15,361 nucleotides of DNA, taken from NCBI GenBank assembly GCA_946061355.1, contig CAMGRE010000033.1, positions 1 through 15,361 on the forward strand, in the 5' to 3' direction. Source of the stretch: an uncultured bacterium. Its GTDB lineage: Bacteria > Bacillota > Clostridia > Lachnospirales > Lachnospiraceae. The notes beneath the pieces were generated by a model. That model was given only the letters and a program-made list of their open reading frames with translations, was not told the DNA's origin and searched no databases. The position numbers were made by a program, and so were the translations under genes. Shown in pieces: positions 1 to 8,078 of the stretch (position 1 is the first letter of the stretch; each line of letters starts with the position of its first letter).

Positions 1-678
1 TTCCTTGTCTTTCTTAAGATGAATTTTAAGACTTCTTACACGCACAGGACACTCTCGGAGGGGGAGGGAAATTATAATGAGATCATCCGTTATAAATCCA
101 TACTGCCCACGGAGACGCAGAGACTTCAGGAGGCGGCTGTGATCGATCTGCAGACGTTTGGGGTGCGCCTGATCGAGAAGAAATATGAGATCAACGGGGA
201 GAAGACAAATTATTTTTCCTATCTGTTCTTAAAATGCAGCAGCCATCTTTCGCCGAAATCCAAGCTTTCCATCGTCACGAAAGCCGTGGAGAATATCCAG
301 AAAGAAAATTGCGAAGAATATAAGCAGTATGAAGAGCATATGCGTGCTAAGAGCATCATTCAGGAAGAGCTTGCGCAAAACGGCGGCTTTGTGGTGGAAG
401 AGATCGCGGAGAAGATCTTTGAGGGACAGCCGGAGCTGAAAACGGCGTTTCAGGAAAAGATGGAAAAATATGACATGGTCAAAGAAGAGGTACAGCCTCA
501 GAATGACACGACTGTCAGAAAATATCAGAAGCAGTATCTTCTCACGGACACGGGGATCGAGATTAAGATCCCCATGGACCAGTATAAAGATACCGGCAAG
601 GTGGAGTTTATCACGCAGGCGGATGGAAGTATTTCGGTGCTCTTAAAGAATATCGGGCATATTCAGGCGAAATTCTGA
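1..678 (+). CDS. Nucleoid-associated protein (YejK/NdpA, 37-kDa family), 5' end outside window
   Basis: The reading frame is open from base 1, so the gene starts upstream and 225 C-terminal residues are visible. An ATG at 19 is internal, because the preceding codons (FLVFLK) continue the same fold. The segment reads like the C-terminal half of the NA37/NdpA family, with a K-M-N-F-K-T-S-Y-T-H stretch early on and a hydrophilic, Lys/Glu-rich body. Family members such as E. coli YejK are about 335 residues and associate with the nucleoid; their precise role is poorly known. The last ~60 residues, from about YLLTDTGIEIKIP onward, look like a compact beta-rich C-terminal subdomain. The stop is followed after 37 bases by the next + strand gene, so co-transcription is likely. 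The family call rests on remembered sequence character and is moderately sure. Confidence 0.7.
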   Translation, partial: FLVFLKMNFKTSYTHRTLSEGEGNYNEIIRYKSILPTETQRLQEAAVIDLQTFGVRLIEKKYEINGEKTNYFSYLFLKCSSHLSPKSKLSIVTKAVENIQKENCEEYKQYEEHMRAKSIIQEELAQNGGFVVEEIAEKIFEGQPELKTAFQEKMEKYDMVKEEVQPQNDTTVRKYQKQYLLTDTGIEIKIPMDQYKDTGKVEFITQADGSISVLLKNIGHIQAKF

Positions 679-715
679 CGCGATACCGGTATGCCCGTAT
701 CTTTTCGGAGAGGGA

Positions 716-1879
716 ATGGGCAATATCATTGATTATATCAGGGAATACGGACAGCAGCTCTTTGCGGAACGCCCCTTTGGCGCGGAGGACAGTCTGGTGC
801 TTGCCCAGTTTGCGTATCTGAAACTGGACGGAGCCGTTCCTTCGGTGGAGGAGGATGGCGGGACGGTAAATTTGTGCGAGGTGCAGCGGCGCAAGCCGGA
901 CTGCGAAATCTTTGCCGACACACGGTATGAGGAGGAAAACAGGGCACTTTTGGACGCTCTCATGCAGAGCAGACGGTTTGGGCGCATTGGACTGAATTAC
1001 CATGAGAATCATATCGACAAGGAGAAGGAATATCAGTTCAGCGCTGTGACCTGCTTCCTGGATAACGGCCTGATCTACCTGGCTTTCAGGGGAACCGATG
1101 AAAGCATCGTGGGCTGGAAAGAGGATTTTAATATGGCATTCAGGCCTCCGGTGCCGGGACAGATCATGAGTGCCGCATATGTCAACCGGGTGGCGAAGCT
1201 GCTGGGTGTGCAAGGCGGCGCAGAGGAAGGGCAGGCGGGCAGGCGTCTGATGCTTGGCGGGCATTCCAAAGGAGGAAATTTTGCGGTATATGCCGCAATG
1301 AACTGCGACAGAGATATACAGGATGTGATCCTGTCCATCTACAGCCATGACGGTCCGGGATTCCGGCCGGAGATCTTTGAGAGCGAGGCTTTTGCAAGGA
1401 TACGATCCCGCATTGTGAAGATCATTCCGCATTCCTCGGTCATCGGTATGCTGTTTGACAATCATGAACCGTATCAGGTGGTGGAGAGCAGTACGTTTGG
1501 CATACTGCAGCATGATCCGTTTACATGGGAGCTTCGCGGCGGACATTTTGTCAAAGCGAAGGATCTTTATAAGGGAAGAAAGATTTCAAACGAGGTTTTG
1601 AACAAATGGATCCTCTCTCTGGAGGAAGAGCAGCTGGAACATTTTGTGGAGTCGCTTTTTGAGGCAATTGAGGCGTCGCGGGCAGAGACACTGACGGACT
1701 TTTCAAAACAGTGGTTTCAAAACAGCCTGAGGGTCATGCGGGCATTCCACGATATGGATAGAGAGACAAAACGACAGATGCGTAAGACGTTTGCCACGCT
1801 TTTGCGTGCCGTTTCGGATATTCTGTCGGAAAGACAAAAAGGGCAAAATGAGGAGTATGATCAATTTGGGAAAGGATAA
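716..1879 (+). CDS. Cytoplasmic alpha/beta-hydrolase, DUF2974 (Mbeg1-like) family
   Basis: A 387-residue protein with the nucleophile elbow GGHSKGGNF around residue 184 (G-x-S-x-G, Ser184 as predicted nucleophile) and the lipase-like stretch YLAFRGTDESIVGWKEDF at about 121-138. HDGPGF at 211-216 and His266 or His277 are possible acid and base partners. This pattern fits the DUF2974/Mbeg1-like family of lipase-fold proteins found widely in Clostridia, whose substrates are unknown. There is no signal peptide or membrane segment, so it should act in the cytoplasm. The ATG at 716 is preceded by GGAG at 707-710 with 5 bases between. Its stop lies 4 bases before the start of the c-di-GMP protein, implying translational coupling. 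A lipase, esterase or thioesterase role is inference from the fold only. Confidence 0.82.
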   Translation: MGNIIDYIREYGQQLFAERPFGAEDSLVLAQFAYLKLDGAVPSVEEDGGTVNLCEVQRRKPDCEIFADTRYEEENRALLDALMQSRRFGRIGLNYHENHIDKEKEYQFSAVTCFLDNGLIYLAFRGTDESIVGWKEDFNMAFRPPVPGQIMSAAYVNRVAKLLGVQGGAEEGQAGRRLMLGGHSKGGNFAVYAAMNCDRDIQDVILSIYSHDGPGFRPEIFESEAFARIRSRIVKIIPHSSVIGMLFDNHEPYQVVESSTFGILQHDPFTWELRGGHFVKAKDLYKGRKISNEVLNKWILSLEEEQLEHFVESLFEAIEASRAETLTDFSKQWFQNSLRVMRAFHDMDRETKRQMRKTFATLLRAVSDILSERQKGQNEEYDQFGKG

Positions 1880-1883
1880 GGGA

Positions 1884-3887
1884 ATGGAACAGACAATACT
1901 TTTGATTGATGATGATGCGCTGACGATCAGGATCGCGCGGAAGATGTTTGAAGGAATATACCGGATGGATGCCGTACAGTCCGGCGAGGAGGCACTTACG
2001 TATCTGAATGATCACAGACCGGATCTGATCCTGCTCGATCTGCATATGCCCGGGATGGATGGGCACAGAGTGATGCAGATTCTTAAGGAGAAGGAGGAGA
2101 TCAGAGAGATTCCTGTGATCTTTCTCACTGCGGATGATGAGGCGGAGAGTGAAGTTCAGGGATTTCAGGAAGGCGCGATGGATTTCATCAAGAAGCCGTT
2201 CGTAAAAGAGGTGGCAATGCAGAGGATACAGCGTATTCTGGAACTGGATCATCTGCGCAAGCATCTGCAGTCAGAGGTTGAGGCTCAGACCAGAAAGGTT
2301 GAGATGATGTCATTACAGACAGTCCGGGCTCTTGCCAATGCCATTGATGCAAAGGACTCCTATACGATCGGACATTCCGAGAGAGTTTCGGAATATGCGG
2401 CGCTGATTGCGAAGGAATTGGGATGGGATGAGGACGAGACCGATAATCTGCGTTTCAAGGCTTTGCTCCATGATGTCGGCAAGATCGGTGTTCCGGACAG
2501 CATTCTGAATAAACCGACCAGATTGTCCGATATGGAATATGACGTGATCAAGACGCATTCCGGCATGGGTGCGGATATTCTGTCCACCGTGACAGTCATA
2601 CCGGGAGCGGATCAGGTTGCCAGACATCATCATGAACGATATGACGGAAAGGGATATCCCGACGGTCTCGCCGGAGAGAACATCCCGTTTGAGGCGAGGA
2701 TTGTCGGAGTGGCGGATGCGTACGATGCGATGAGTTCCGACAGATGTTATCGTAAGGCGCTCACGAAAGAAGCGATCAGACAGCAGCTCGTGCAGGGACG
2801 GGGCACACAGTTTGATCCCGAGATTCTGGATGCTTTTTTACATATGTTTGATGAGAACAGACTGCAGATTTCCGATAAGGAAGCGACAAAGGATGAAAAC
2901 AGTCTGGGATATATGAATGCTTCCGCCAAGATTGTGGAGCGCGTGGTACAGACGCTCAACATGCAAAAAAATGTTGATAATATTGATTTTATCACAGGTA
3001 TGGATCTCAGAAACAGCGGAGAACGTAAGATTGCCGCCGCCATGGCGGAGGGAGAAGGATGTCTTGCCTTCTTTGATGTGGATAATCTGAAAAAAGTCAA
3101 CGATACCATGGGACACAAATTCGGCGACAGAGTGTTGCGTCGTATGGGAGAGATCCTGCTGAGAAACGGTGAGAATGCTGTTTCCTGCCGTCTGGGCGGT
3201 GATGAGTTTCTGTTTTTTATGAAAAATGTGAATAGAGAGCAGGCGGAGAAACAGATCCGACAGGTTATGGATGCCTTCCGGCACGAGAAAGAAGAGGATG
3301 CGGTGATGCGGCAGGTTTCTCTGTCGGCGGGACTGTGTATGTGCACACCGCAGGATACGTTTGCGGATGTGTATGTCAGGACGGATAAGGCGCTTTATCA
3401 TGTGAAGCAGAATGGAAAGGCTGATTACTGTTTCTATCATTCCAAGAATCTGGATGGTGATAATACCGATGTGGATCTGAGCCTTCTGGTCAGAAATCTG
3501 AAGAGCAGCGGAAGTTATGACGGCGCCATGGACATGGAATACAGGGAGTTTGCAAAACTTTTTGAATATGCGGAGAATATGCAGAAGCGTTATCAGCGAG
3601 GGTTCTGCCTTGTTATGACGACTCTGCGCATTCCGGAGAAGGATGACTATTATCTGGAGCAGATGGAGGAAGCGATGCACCATATGGAGCAGGCAATCCG
3701 CCAGACGGTCCGGACAGTCGATGTGTTCACGCGATACAGCAGCGTCCAGTTCCTGATCCTGCTCACAGAAGTTGGAGAAGAAAACGTGCAGACGGTTGTG
3801 GACCGTATTTTCTCGAATTTTTACGAAAAACTCGGAGATATCAAGGCACAGGCAAGCTATTCCGTTGCCAAGATCGATGTGCCGTAG
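1884..3887 (+). CDS. Response regulator with REC, HD-GYP and GGDEF domains (c-di-GMP turnover)
   Basis: A 667-residue protein when started at ATG 1884, which has AGG at 1873-1875 about 8 bases upstream. In-frame ATGs at 1791 and 1857 lie inside the previous gene and would add residues ahead of the REC domain. REC domain (1-120): acidic pocket DDD at 9-11, phospho-acceptor Asp52, Thr82, Lys104. HD-GYP (about 145-325): His164, HDVGKIG with His196/Asp197/Lys200, His225, HHHE at 248-251 and DGKGYP from 254, all intact, predicting c-di-GMP phosphodiesterase activity. GGDEF (about 365-525): FFDVDNLKKVND near 396-407 and intact GGDEF at 438-442. The inhibitory RxxD site expected just upstream is not present (the stretch reads GENA). 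Residues about 545-667 resemble a second GGDEF fold with FTRYSSVQF replacing the signature, so probably non-catalytic. No histidine kinase is adjacent. Output could be net synthesis or breakdown of c-di-GMP, switched by phosphorylation. Confidence 0.93.
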   Translation: MEQTILLIDDDALTIRIARKMFEGIYRMDAVQSGEEALTYLNDHRPDLILLDLHMPGMDGHRVMQILKEKEEIREIPVIFLTADDEAESEVQGFQEGAMDFIKKPFVKEVAMQRIQRILELDHLRKHLQSEVEAQTRKVEMMSLQTVRALANAIDAKDSYTIGHSERVSEYAALIAKELGWDEDETDNLRFKALLHDVGKIGVPDSILNKPTRLSDMEYDVIKTHSGMGADILSTVTVIPGADQVARHHHERYDGKGYPDGLAGENIPFEARIVGVADAYDAMSSDRCYRKALTKEAIRQQLVQGRGTQFDPEILDAFLHMFDENRLQISDKEATKDENSLGYMNASAKIVERVVQTLNMQKNVDNIDFITGMDLRNSGERKIAAAMAEGEGCLAFFDVDNLKKVNDTMGHKFGDRVLRRMGEILLRNGENAVSCRLGGDEFLFFMKNVNREQAEKQIRQVMDAFRHEKEEDAVMRQVSLSAGLCMCTPQDTFADVYVRTDKALYHVKQNGKADYCFYHSKNLDGDNTDVDLSLLVRNLKSSGSYDGAMDMEYREFAKLFEYAENMQKRYQRGFCLVMTTLRIPEKDDYYLEQMEEAMHHMEQAIRQTVRTVDVFTRYSSVQFLILLTEVGEENVQTVVDRIFSNFYEKLGDIKAQASYSVAKIDVP

Positions 3888-3953
3888 TATGCAAGATGAC
3901 TGCTGACGGCAGGTATTTTGTATAGAATGGGGTAAGGGCGTAGGAGGCATCGG

Positions 3954-5021
3954 ATGATGGATATTTCGGATAAAAATCTGAAACGTGCCGGGGAACTTCA
4001 CCGGGAGATGGAAGTGGTTGACATGCACAGAGATCTGCCCGGAGAATTGCTCTTCCGCCACAGAAGCGGCGAGCGGGAGATATTGAAAAGACGCTATCTG
4101 AAGCGTTGGAAGGCAGCAGGCGTCCGGGTTGTGGTGTGTTCGGTCTATCTGGAGGATGATGTGTTGCCGGACGGGGCGCTGCGTAATACGCTTCTGCAGA
4201 TTGCATCCTTGCAGGAAGAAGTGGAGAGCCTGCGGGGACAGGGTATCCTGATCCGCGATAGAGATGATCTTGAGAGGGCGCGGCGCGAAGGCGCGATCGG
4301 GTTTCTTCTGTATCTGGAAGGACTTGACGGCATGGGAACTGATACAGAACTATTGCAGTTGTTTCACCAGATGGGGGTGCGCGGTGCGGCCCTTACCTGG
4401 AGCCGGCGCAACAGTCTGGCCACAGGGTGCTGCCGCGCAAATGAGCATAGAGAGACGCACGGAGGAATATCGGAATCCGGCTGGGAGACGATCGGCCGCA
4501 TGACGGAGCTGGGGTGGTTTCTGGACATCAGCCATCTGAATGATGACGGCATGGGCGAGATCCTCGGTCTGCATGGATCCGTTGCGGGCAAAAAAGTGCC
4601 ACATCTGCCGGTAATTGCCACGCATTCTGATGCGCGGGCGGTGTGCAGTCATTACCGCAATCTCACAGATGCACAGATTGGCAGTCTGGCAGAGCGCGGC
4701 GGGATCATCGGTATCAATGCATACAGCCGTCTGGCAGGTTCGCACGAGTCGGGAGATCATCTGGAAGCGCTGTGCCGTCAGGCGGCCTATCTGATCGACA
4801 GGGCGGGAGAGGATCATGTCTGTTACGGACTGGATCTGTGTCATTCCTATGAGATGGCGCGCAGAGAGATCGAGGAGGAAGGCAGGGGAATGGACTGCCT
4901 GTCGGATTATGACGAACTGATCAGTCTTACGGCATATCTGCTGGAAAAGGGGATGACGGAACAGCAGATCCGGAAACTGTCCGGTGAGAATGCGCTCCGC
5001 TTTCTGGAACGGATCTTATAG
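3954..5021 (+). CDS. Peptidase family M19 (membrane dipeptidase-like) zinc hydrolase
   Basis: A 355-residue cytoplasmic protein (no signal peptide) with the M19 metal-site pattern: H-x-D at His25/Asp27 (DMHRD), Glu122 (YLEG), His194 (DISH), His224 (ATHSDARAV) and Asp294 (YGLDLCH), matching in order the two-zinc ligands and catalytic Asp of renal dipeptidase. The LTWSRRN stretch at 148-154 is also typical. Family members hydrolyse dipeptides, including some with a D-residue at the C-terminal position. The exact substrate here is unknown; cell-wall dipeptide recycling is possible. The last metal motif reads LDLCHS rather than the common DFDG, so it is a divergent subfamily. ATG 3954 has AGGAGG at 3942-3947, 6 bases upstream; a second ATG follows immediately at 3957. 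It lies 66 bases after the c-di-GMP gene, without a clear terminator between them. Confidence 0.9.
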   Translation: MMDISDKNLKRAGELHREMEVVDMHRDLPGELLFRHRSGEREILKRRYLKRWKAAGVRVVVCSVYLEDDVLPDGALRNTLLQIASLQEEVESLRGQGILIRDRDDLERARREGAIGFLLYLEGLDGMGTDTELLQLFHQMGVRGAALTWSRRNSLATGCCRANEHRETHGGISESGWETIGRMTELGWFLDISHLNDDGMGEILGLHGSVAGKKVPHLPVIATHSDARAVCSHYRNLTDAQIGSLAERGGIIGINAYSRLAGSHESGDHLEALCRQAAYLIDRAGEDHVCYGLDLCHSYEMARREIEEEGRGMDCLSDYDELISLTAYLLEKGMTEQQIRKLSGENALRFLERIL

Positions 5022-5022
5022 A

Positions 5023-5049
5023 TTCCCGGTGCGATGATCGTGACGGGAA
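5023..5049. other. Hairpin with two nested stems, no T-tract
   Basis: TTCCCG (5023-5028) pairs with CGGGAA (5044-5049), and inside it CGA (5032-5034) pairs with TCG (5038-5040) around TGA. It begins two bases after the dipeptidase stop. No run of T follows, so it is not a standard Rho-independent terminator. It could stabilise the 3' end of an upstream message or be chance. Confidence 0.35.
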
Positions 5050-5101
5050 GATCGGAACATGCGATGCGCTCTCGGGGCGGTCGCTGCGGGAGGGATGAAA
5101 T

Positions 5102-5905
5102 ATGAGTGGAAAGATAAAAGGAATCATAATGGGGCTGGCGATCATTCTGCTGCTCGGAACAGATCCGGTGACAGCTGTGGCTGCCGAGACGCCGGAGGGA
5201 AGCAGGGCAATAGCGGCATACACGGGAGATTATTCCATGGGGACGGTGTATTCGGCCAAGAATGGCGTCGGCTTTAAGGATATCACGTATGCTTCGGACT
5301 ATGACACCATCACGGTTTCGGCAACGCCAAACAGCGGCTATTCCTTTAATCATTTTACGGATAACGGCGTGATCGTGACCAAGAGCGCTTATTATACATT
5401 CAATCCGGGTTACTATGATCATACGGTAGTCGCTCATTTTGTGAAGCGCAGTGACAACAAGGATGATGACGATGATAAGATCACACATGTGAACTGGGGA
5501 AATTCGGTGTGTGTCTACGCGCCGGGCCACAAGATCAACGGTATGTCCATCACAACAAGCCAGGTGTCACAGGGAAAGCAGTGCCGGGATGCCTTTGACA
5601 GTGTCAGGGGCGATTATACTTATATCGGTAAGTATAATATTTCCTTTGCCCATGCCGGCAAGCCGGTGGAAAAGCTGAGCGGCAAGGTGCAGCTTTTGTT
5701 CGATATTCCGGCGCAATATCAGAAGAAGGGCAGACAGTTTGCCATGCTGCGTGTCTATAAAGGACAGGCAGAGTTCCTGCCGGATCTCGGAGAACGGGGC
5801 AATAAAGTGCAGTTTGAAACCGACTGCACCGCAGCGTACGCGCTTGTGTACAGAGATCCCGTTCCGGGCGTGACGGACGCAGCGGCGCAGGCAAATCAGC
5901 ATTGA
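5102..5905 (+). CDS. Secreted protein with an InlB B-repeat-like domain
   Basis: A 267-residue protein starting at ATG 5102, with GGGAGGG at 5088-5094 seven bases upstream. Residues 1-28 form a signal peptide: Lys4/Lys6, a hydrophobic core GIIMGLAIILLLG, and a likely signal peptidase I site after AVAA. Residues about 45-114 match the InlB B-repeat (Listeria-Bacteroides) pattern: ITVSATPNSGYSF, then FTDNGV, then HTVVAHF. An acidic spacer with DDDDDK follows at 121-126. The last ~80 residues (KLSGKVQLLFDIP, then RQFAMLRVYKG, then FETDCTAAYALVYRD) resemble the beta-rich tail that often closes InlB-repeat surface proteins in Lachnospiraceae. There is no LPxTG motif, transmembrane anchor or SLH domain, so it is probably released or loosely held. 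Role unknown. Its stop codon TGA (5903-5905) lies inside the -35 box of the next promoter. Confidence 0.8.
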   Translation: MSGKIKGIIMGLAIILLLGTDPVTAVAAETPEGSRAIAAYTGDYSMGTVYSAKNGVGFKDITYASDYDTITVSATPNSGYSFNHFTDNGVIVTKSAYYTFNPGYYDHTVVAHFVKRSDNKDDDDDKITHVNWGNSVCVYAPGHKINGMSITTSQVSQGKQCRDAFDSVRGDYTYIGKYNISFAHAGKPVEKLSGKVQLLFDIPAQYQKKGRQFAMLRVYKGQAEFLPDLGERGNKVQFETDCTAAYALVYRDPVPGVTDAAAQANQH

Positions 5906-5929
5906 CAAAACAGAGATTTGCGCTATAAT
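5902..5929 (+). promoter_or_regulatory. Sigma-A promoter of the thrS T-box transcript
   Basis: TTGACA at 5902-5907 and TATAAT at 5924-5929, separated by 16 bases: both hexamers are perfect consensus. The -35 box contains the TGA stop of the upstream secreted-protein gene, so the thrS unit has its own start while its promoter overlaps the preceding coding sequence. Transcription should begin near 5936, just before T-box stem I. Confidence 0.9.
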
Positions 5930-5935
5930 TGTGAA

Positions 5936-6213
5936 CAGATAAAAAGTTTTATAGAGAGCCTGTGAGGAAGAAAGTAGTCACATAGGATGTTCTGCAGAGA
6001 GGGATGATGGTGGAAAGTCCCGGACGGATATGTGAGGAAGACCACTTCTTAAGGCTCAGCTGGGAGTACGGTCGGCGGAAGATAAGCGGACGGGAAAACG
6101 GCTGACGTATGAGCCGCGTTAAGGCCGGGATCAAACCCATAAGTAAAAGAAAAGGTGGAACCGTGTGAGATGATCGCACCCTTTGGACAGCAGTCCGGAG
6201 GGTGTTTTCTTTT
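5936..6213 (+). promoter_or_regulatory. Threonine T-box leader of thrS
   Basis: A full T-box riboswitch that senses uncharged tRNA-Thr and allows read-through into thrS. Stem I is closed by GAGCCT (5956-5961) with AGGCTC (6052-6057), then GAAG (5967-5970) with CTTC (6045-6048). The specifier loop has AGTA (5973-5976) on one side and GAA (6037-6039) on the other, as in the loop E motif, followed after one base by ACC (6041-6043), a threonine codon. TCACAT (5978-5983) pairs with ATGTGA (6030-6035) above it. The distal part holds AGAGAGGGATGATGG. The T-box motif AAGGTGGAACCGTG is at 6152-6165; its TGGA (6156-6159) would pair with tRNA ending UCCA. Antiterminator pairing uses AAAGG (6151-6155) with CCTTT (6180-6184) and GTG (6163-6165) with CAC (6177-6179). 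These bases are also the 5' arm of the terminator, so the two folds exclude each other. Confidence 0.95.
6177..6213 (+). terminator. T-box-controlled intrinsic terminator
   Basis: CACCCT (6177-6182) pairs with AGGGTG (6199-6204), continues through two wobble pairs to GGAC (6185-6188) with GTCC (6193-6196) around AGCA, and is followed by the T-rich run TTTTCTTTT at 6205-6213. Forms when tRNA-Thr is charged, stopping transcription before thrS. Confidence 0.9.
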
Positions 6214-6302
6214 GCGCAGAGGCGCAGAATGAAGGCTGCCCGATCCGCATAGGAGAAGTTCATTCACGGCAAACCAAATCAGAAAAAGGAGGAAATTATA
6301 AA

Positions 6303-8057
6303 ATGAAGGCATTGTTGGCAGACGGCCAGGTAACAGAGATTACGGAAGACGAAGTGCGTGTGGTGAGACATACCTGCTCCCATGTGCTCGCGCAGGCGGT
6401 GAAGCGTCTCTTCCCGGAGACAAAGCTTGCGATCGGACCGGCGATCGACACAGGATTTTATTATGACTTTGACAGAGAGGGCGGTTTCTCCCAGTCGGAT
6501 CTCGAGTCTCTGGAGGCAGAGATGAAGAAGATCATCAAGGAGAATCTGAAACTCACAACTTATACAAAGCCCCGTAATGAGGCGATCGCTTTTATGAAGG
6601 AAAAAGGAGAGCCCTACAAGGTGGAGCTGATCGAGGATCTTCCGGAGGATGCACAGATCAGCTTTTATGAGCAGGGCGATTTTGTGGATCTGTGCGCAGG
6701 TCCCCATATCCTGTATACCAAGGGGATTAAGGCATTTAAGCTCACATCCGTAGCCGGAGCTTACTGGAGAGGCAGTGAGAAAAACAAGATGCTCACCAGA
6801 ATTTACGGAACGGCATTTTTGTCAAAAGACGAGCTGGAGGCCTACCTCACCATGATGGAGGAGGCAAAGAAGCGTGACCACAGAAAAATCGGCAAAGAGA
6901 TGAAGCTGTTTGCGATGATGGACGAGGGTCCCGGATTCCCGTTCTTCCTTCCGAACGGCATGATCCTCAAGAATACACTGATTGACTATTGGCGTCAGAT
7001 CCATACGAGAGAGGGATATGTGGAGATCTCCACGCCCATCATGCTGAACCGCGAGCTCTGGGAGACATCGGGACACTGGGATCATTATAAGGACAATATG
7101 TACACAACGGTGATCGATGATCAGGATTTCGCGATCAAGCCGATGAACTGTCCCGGCGGCATGCTGGTATATAAGAGTGATCAGCGCTCTTACAGAGATC
7201 TGCCGATGAGAGTCGGTGAGCTCGGACTGGTGCACAGACATGAGAAATCCGGCCAGCTCCATGGTCTGATGAGAGTGCGCTGCTTTACACAGGATGATGC
7301 CCACATCTTCATGACGAGGGAGCAGATCCCCGCTGAGATCAAGGGCGTTATCAGCCTGATTGATGAGGTTTATAAGCTGTTTGGCTTTAAGTATCATGTG
7401 GAACTGTCCACCAGACCGGAGGACAGCATGGGAAGCGATGAGGACTGGGAGGTAGCAACACAGGGCTTAAAGGATGCTCTGGATTCCATCGGGCTTCCGT
7501 ATGTGATCAACGAGGGTGACGGCGCATTCTACGGTCCCAAGATCGACTTCCATCTGGAGGATTCCATCGGCAGAACATGGCAGTGCGGTACGATCCAGCT
7601 CGACTTCCAGCTTCCGCAGAGATTCCACGCGGAGTATGTGGGTGAGGACGGCGAGAAGCATCAGCCGATCATGATCCACCGCGTATGCTTCGGCTCCATC
7701 GAGAGATTCATCGGTATCCTGATCGAGCATTTCGCAGGCAAGTTCCCGCTGTGGCTCGCTCCTGTGCAGGTGAAGGTACTGCCGGTATCCGATAAGTCCA
7801 AGGAGTATGCACAGAAGGTCTATGAGACGCTCAAGGCAGCAGGGATCCGTACAGAACTTGACGCCAGAGATGAGAAGATCGGTTATAAGATCCGTGAGGC
7901 ACAGCTCCAGAAAGTGAATTATATGCTGATCCTTGGCGAGAAAGAGGCGGAGGCAGGCAACCTGTCCGTGAGAAACAGGGAGAAAGGTGATCTGGGTGCC
8001 AGCGGTATCGATGAGTTTATCGCATCTCTGAAAAAAGAAATTGAAGAGAAGAAATAA
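6303..8057 (+). CDS. thrS: Threonine--tRNA ligase (no TGS domain)
   Basis: A 584-residue class II synthetase that charges tRNA-Thr. The ATG at 6303 follows AAGGAGG at 6286-6292; the frame is open further upstream but that part lies in the leader and terminator. Editing domain: HTCSH (His23, His27) and CAGPH (Cys131, His135), the four residues expected for removing mischarged serine. Catalytic core: zinc ligands Cys283 (NCPGG), His334 (DDAHIF) and His459 (MIHR); motif 2 around RHEKSG at 312-317; motif 3 around FGSIERFIG. Anticodon-binding domain: from about 485 to 584. The usual ~60-residue N-terminal TGS domain of ThrRS (B. subtilis ThrS is about 640 residues) is missing: only about 20 residues precede the editing domain. 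Expression is set by the T-box upstream. A histidine-phosphatase gene follows after 21 bases. Confidence 0.97.
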   Translation: MKALLADGQVTEITEDEVRVVRHTCSHVLAQAVKRLFPETKLAIGPAIDTGFYYDFDREGGFSQSDLESLEAEMKKIIKENLKLTTYTKPRNEAIAFMKEKGEPYKVELIEDLPEDAQISFYEQGDFVDLCAGPHILYTKGIKAFKLTSVAGAYWRGSEKNKMLTRIYGTAFLSKDELEAYLTMMEEAKKRDHRKIGKEMKLFAMMDEGPGFPFFLPNGMILKNTLIDYWRQIHTREGYVEISTPIMLNRELWETSGHWDHYKDNMYTTVIDDQDFAIKPMNCPGGMLVYKSDQRSYRDLPMRVGELGLVHRHEKSGQLHGLMRVRCFTQDDAHIFMTREQIPAEIKGVISLIDEVYKLFGFKYHVELSTRPEDSMGSDEDWEVATQGLKDALDSIGLPYVINEGDGAFYGPKIDFHLEDSIGRTWQCGTIQLDFQLPQRFHAEYVGEDGEKHQPIMIHRVCFGSIERFIGILIEHFAGKFPLWLAPVQVKVLPVSDKSKEYAQKVYETLKAAGIRTELDARDEKIGYKIREAQLQKVNYMLILGEKEAEAGNLSVRNREKGDLGASGIDEFIASLKKEIEEKK

Positions 8058-8078
8058 TGATCGGAAAGGTATGTTGGA

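Noticed and set aside
611..1546. Long - strand open frame (311 codons) opposite the hydrolase gene
   Set aside because: It lies antisense to a gene with clear hydrolase motifs, is rich in His/Arg/Leu as expected from the mirrored codons, and has no family character.
1791..1883. Longer start for the response regulator
   Set aside because: ATG 1791 is inside the hydrolase gene and ATG 1857 has its AGGAG only one base away; the REC domain begins naturally at ATG 1884.
3888..3953. Possible terminator or promoter between the c-di-GMP and dipeptidase genes
   Set aside because: The only stem (CTGC/GCAG) is 4 bp, and the TATAGAAT box at 3921-3928 has no matching -35.
2838..4061. Long - strand open frame (407 codons) opposite the c-di-GMP gene
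   Set aside because: Low-complexity composition typical of antisense reading; it would overlap both the GGDEF coding region and the dipeptidase start.
6183..6302. In-frame upstream extension of thrS
   Set aside because: The extra codons lie in the T-box terminator and leader; the strong ribosome binding site belongs to ATG 6303.
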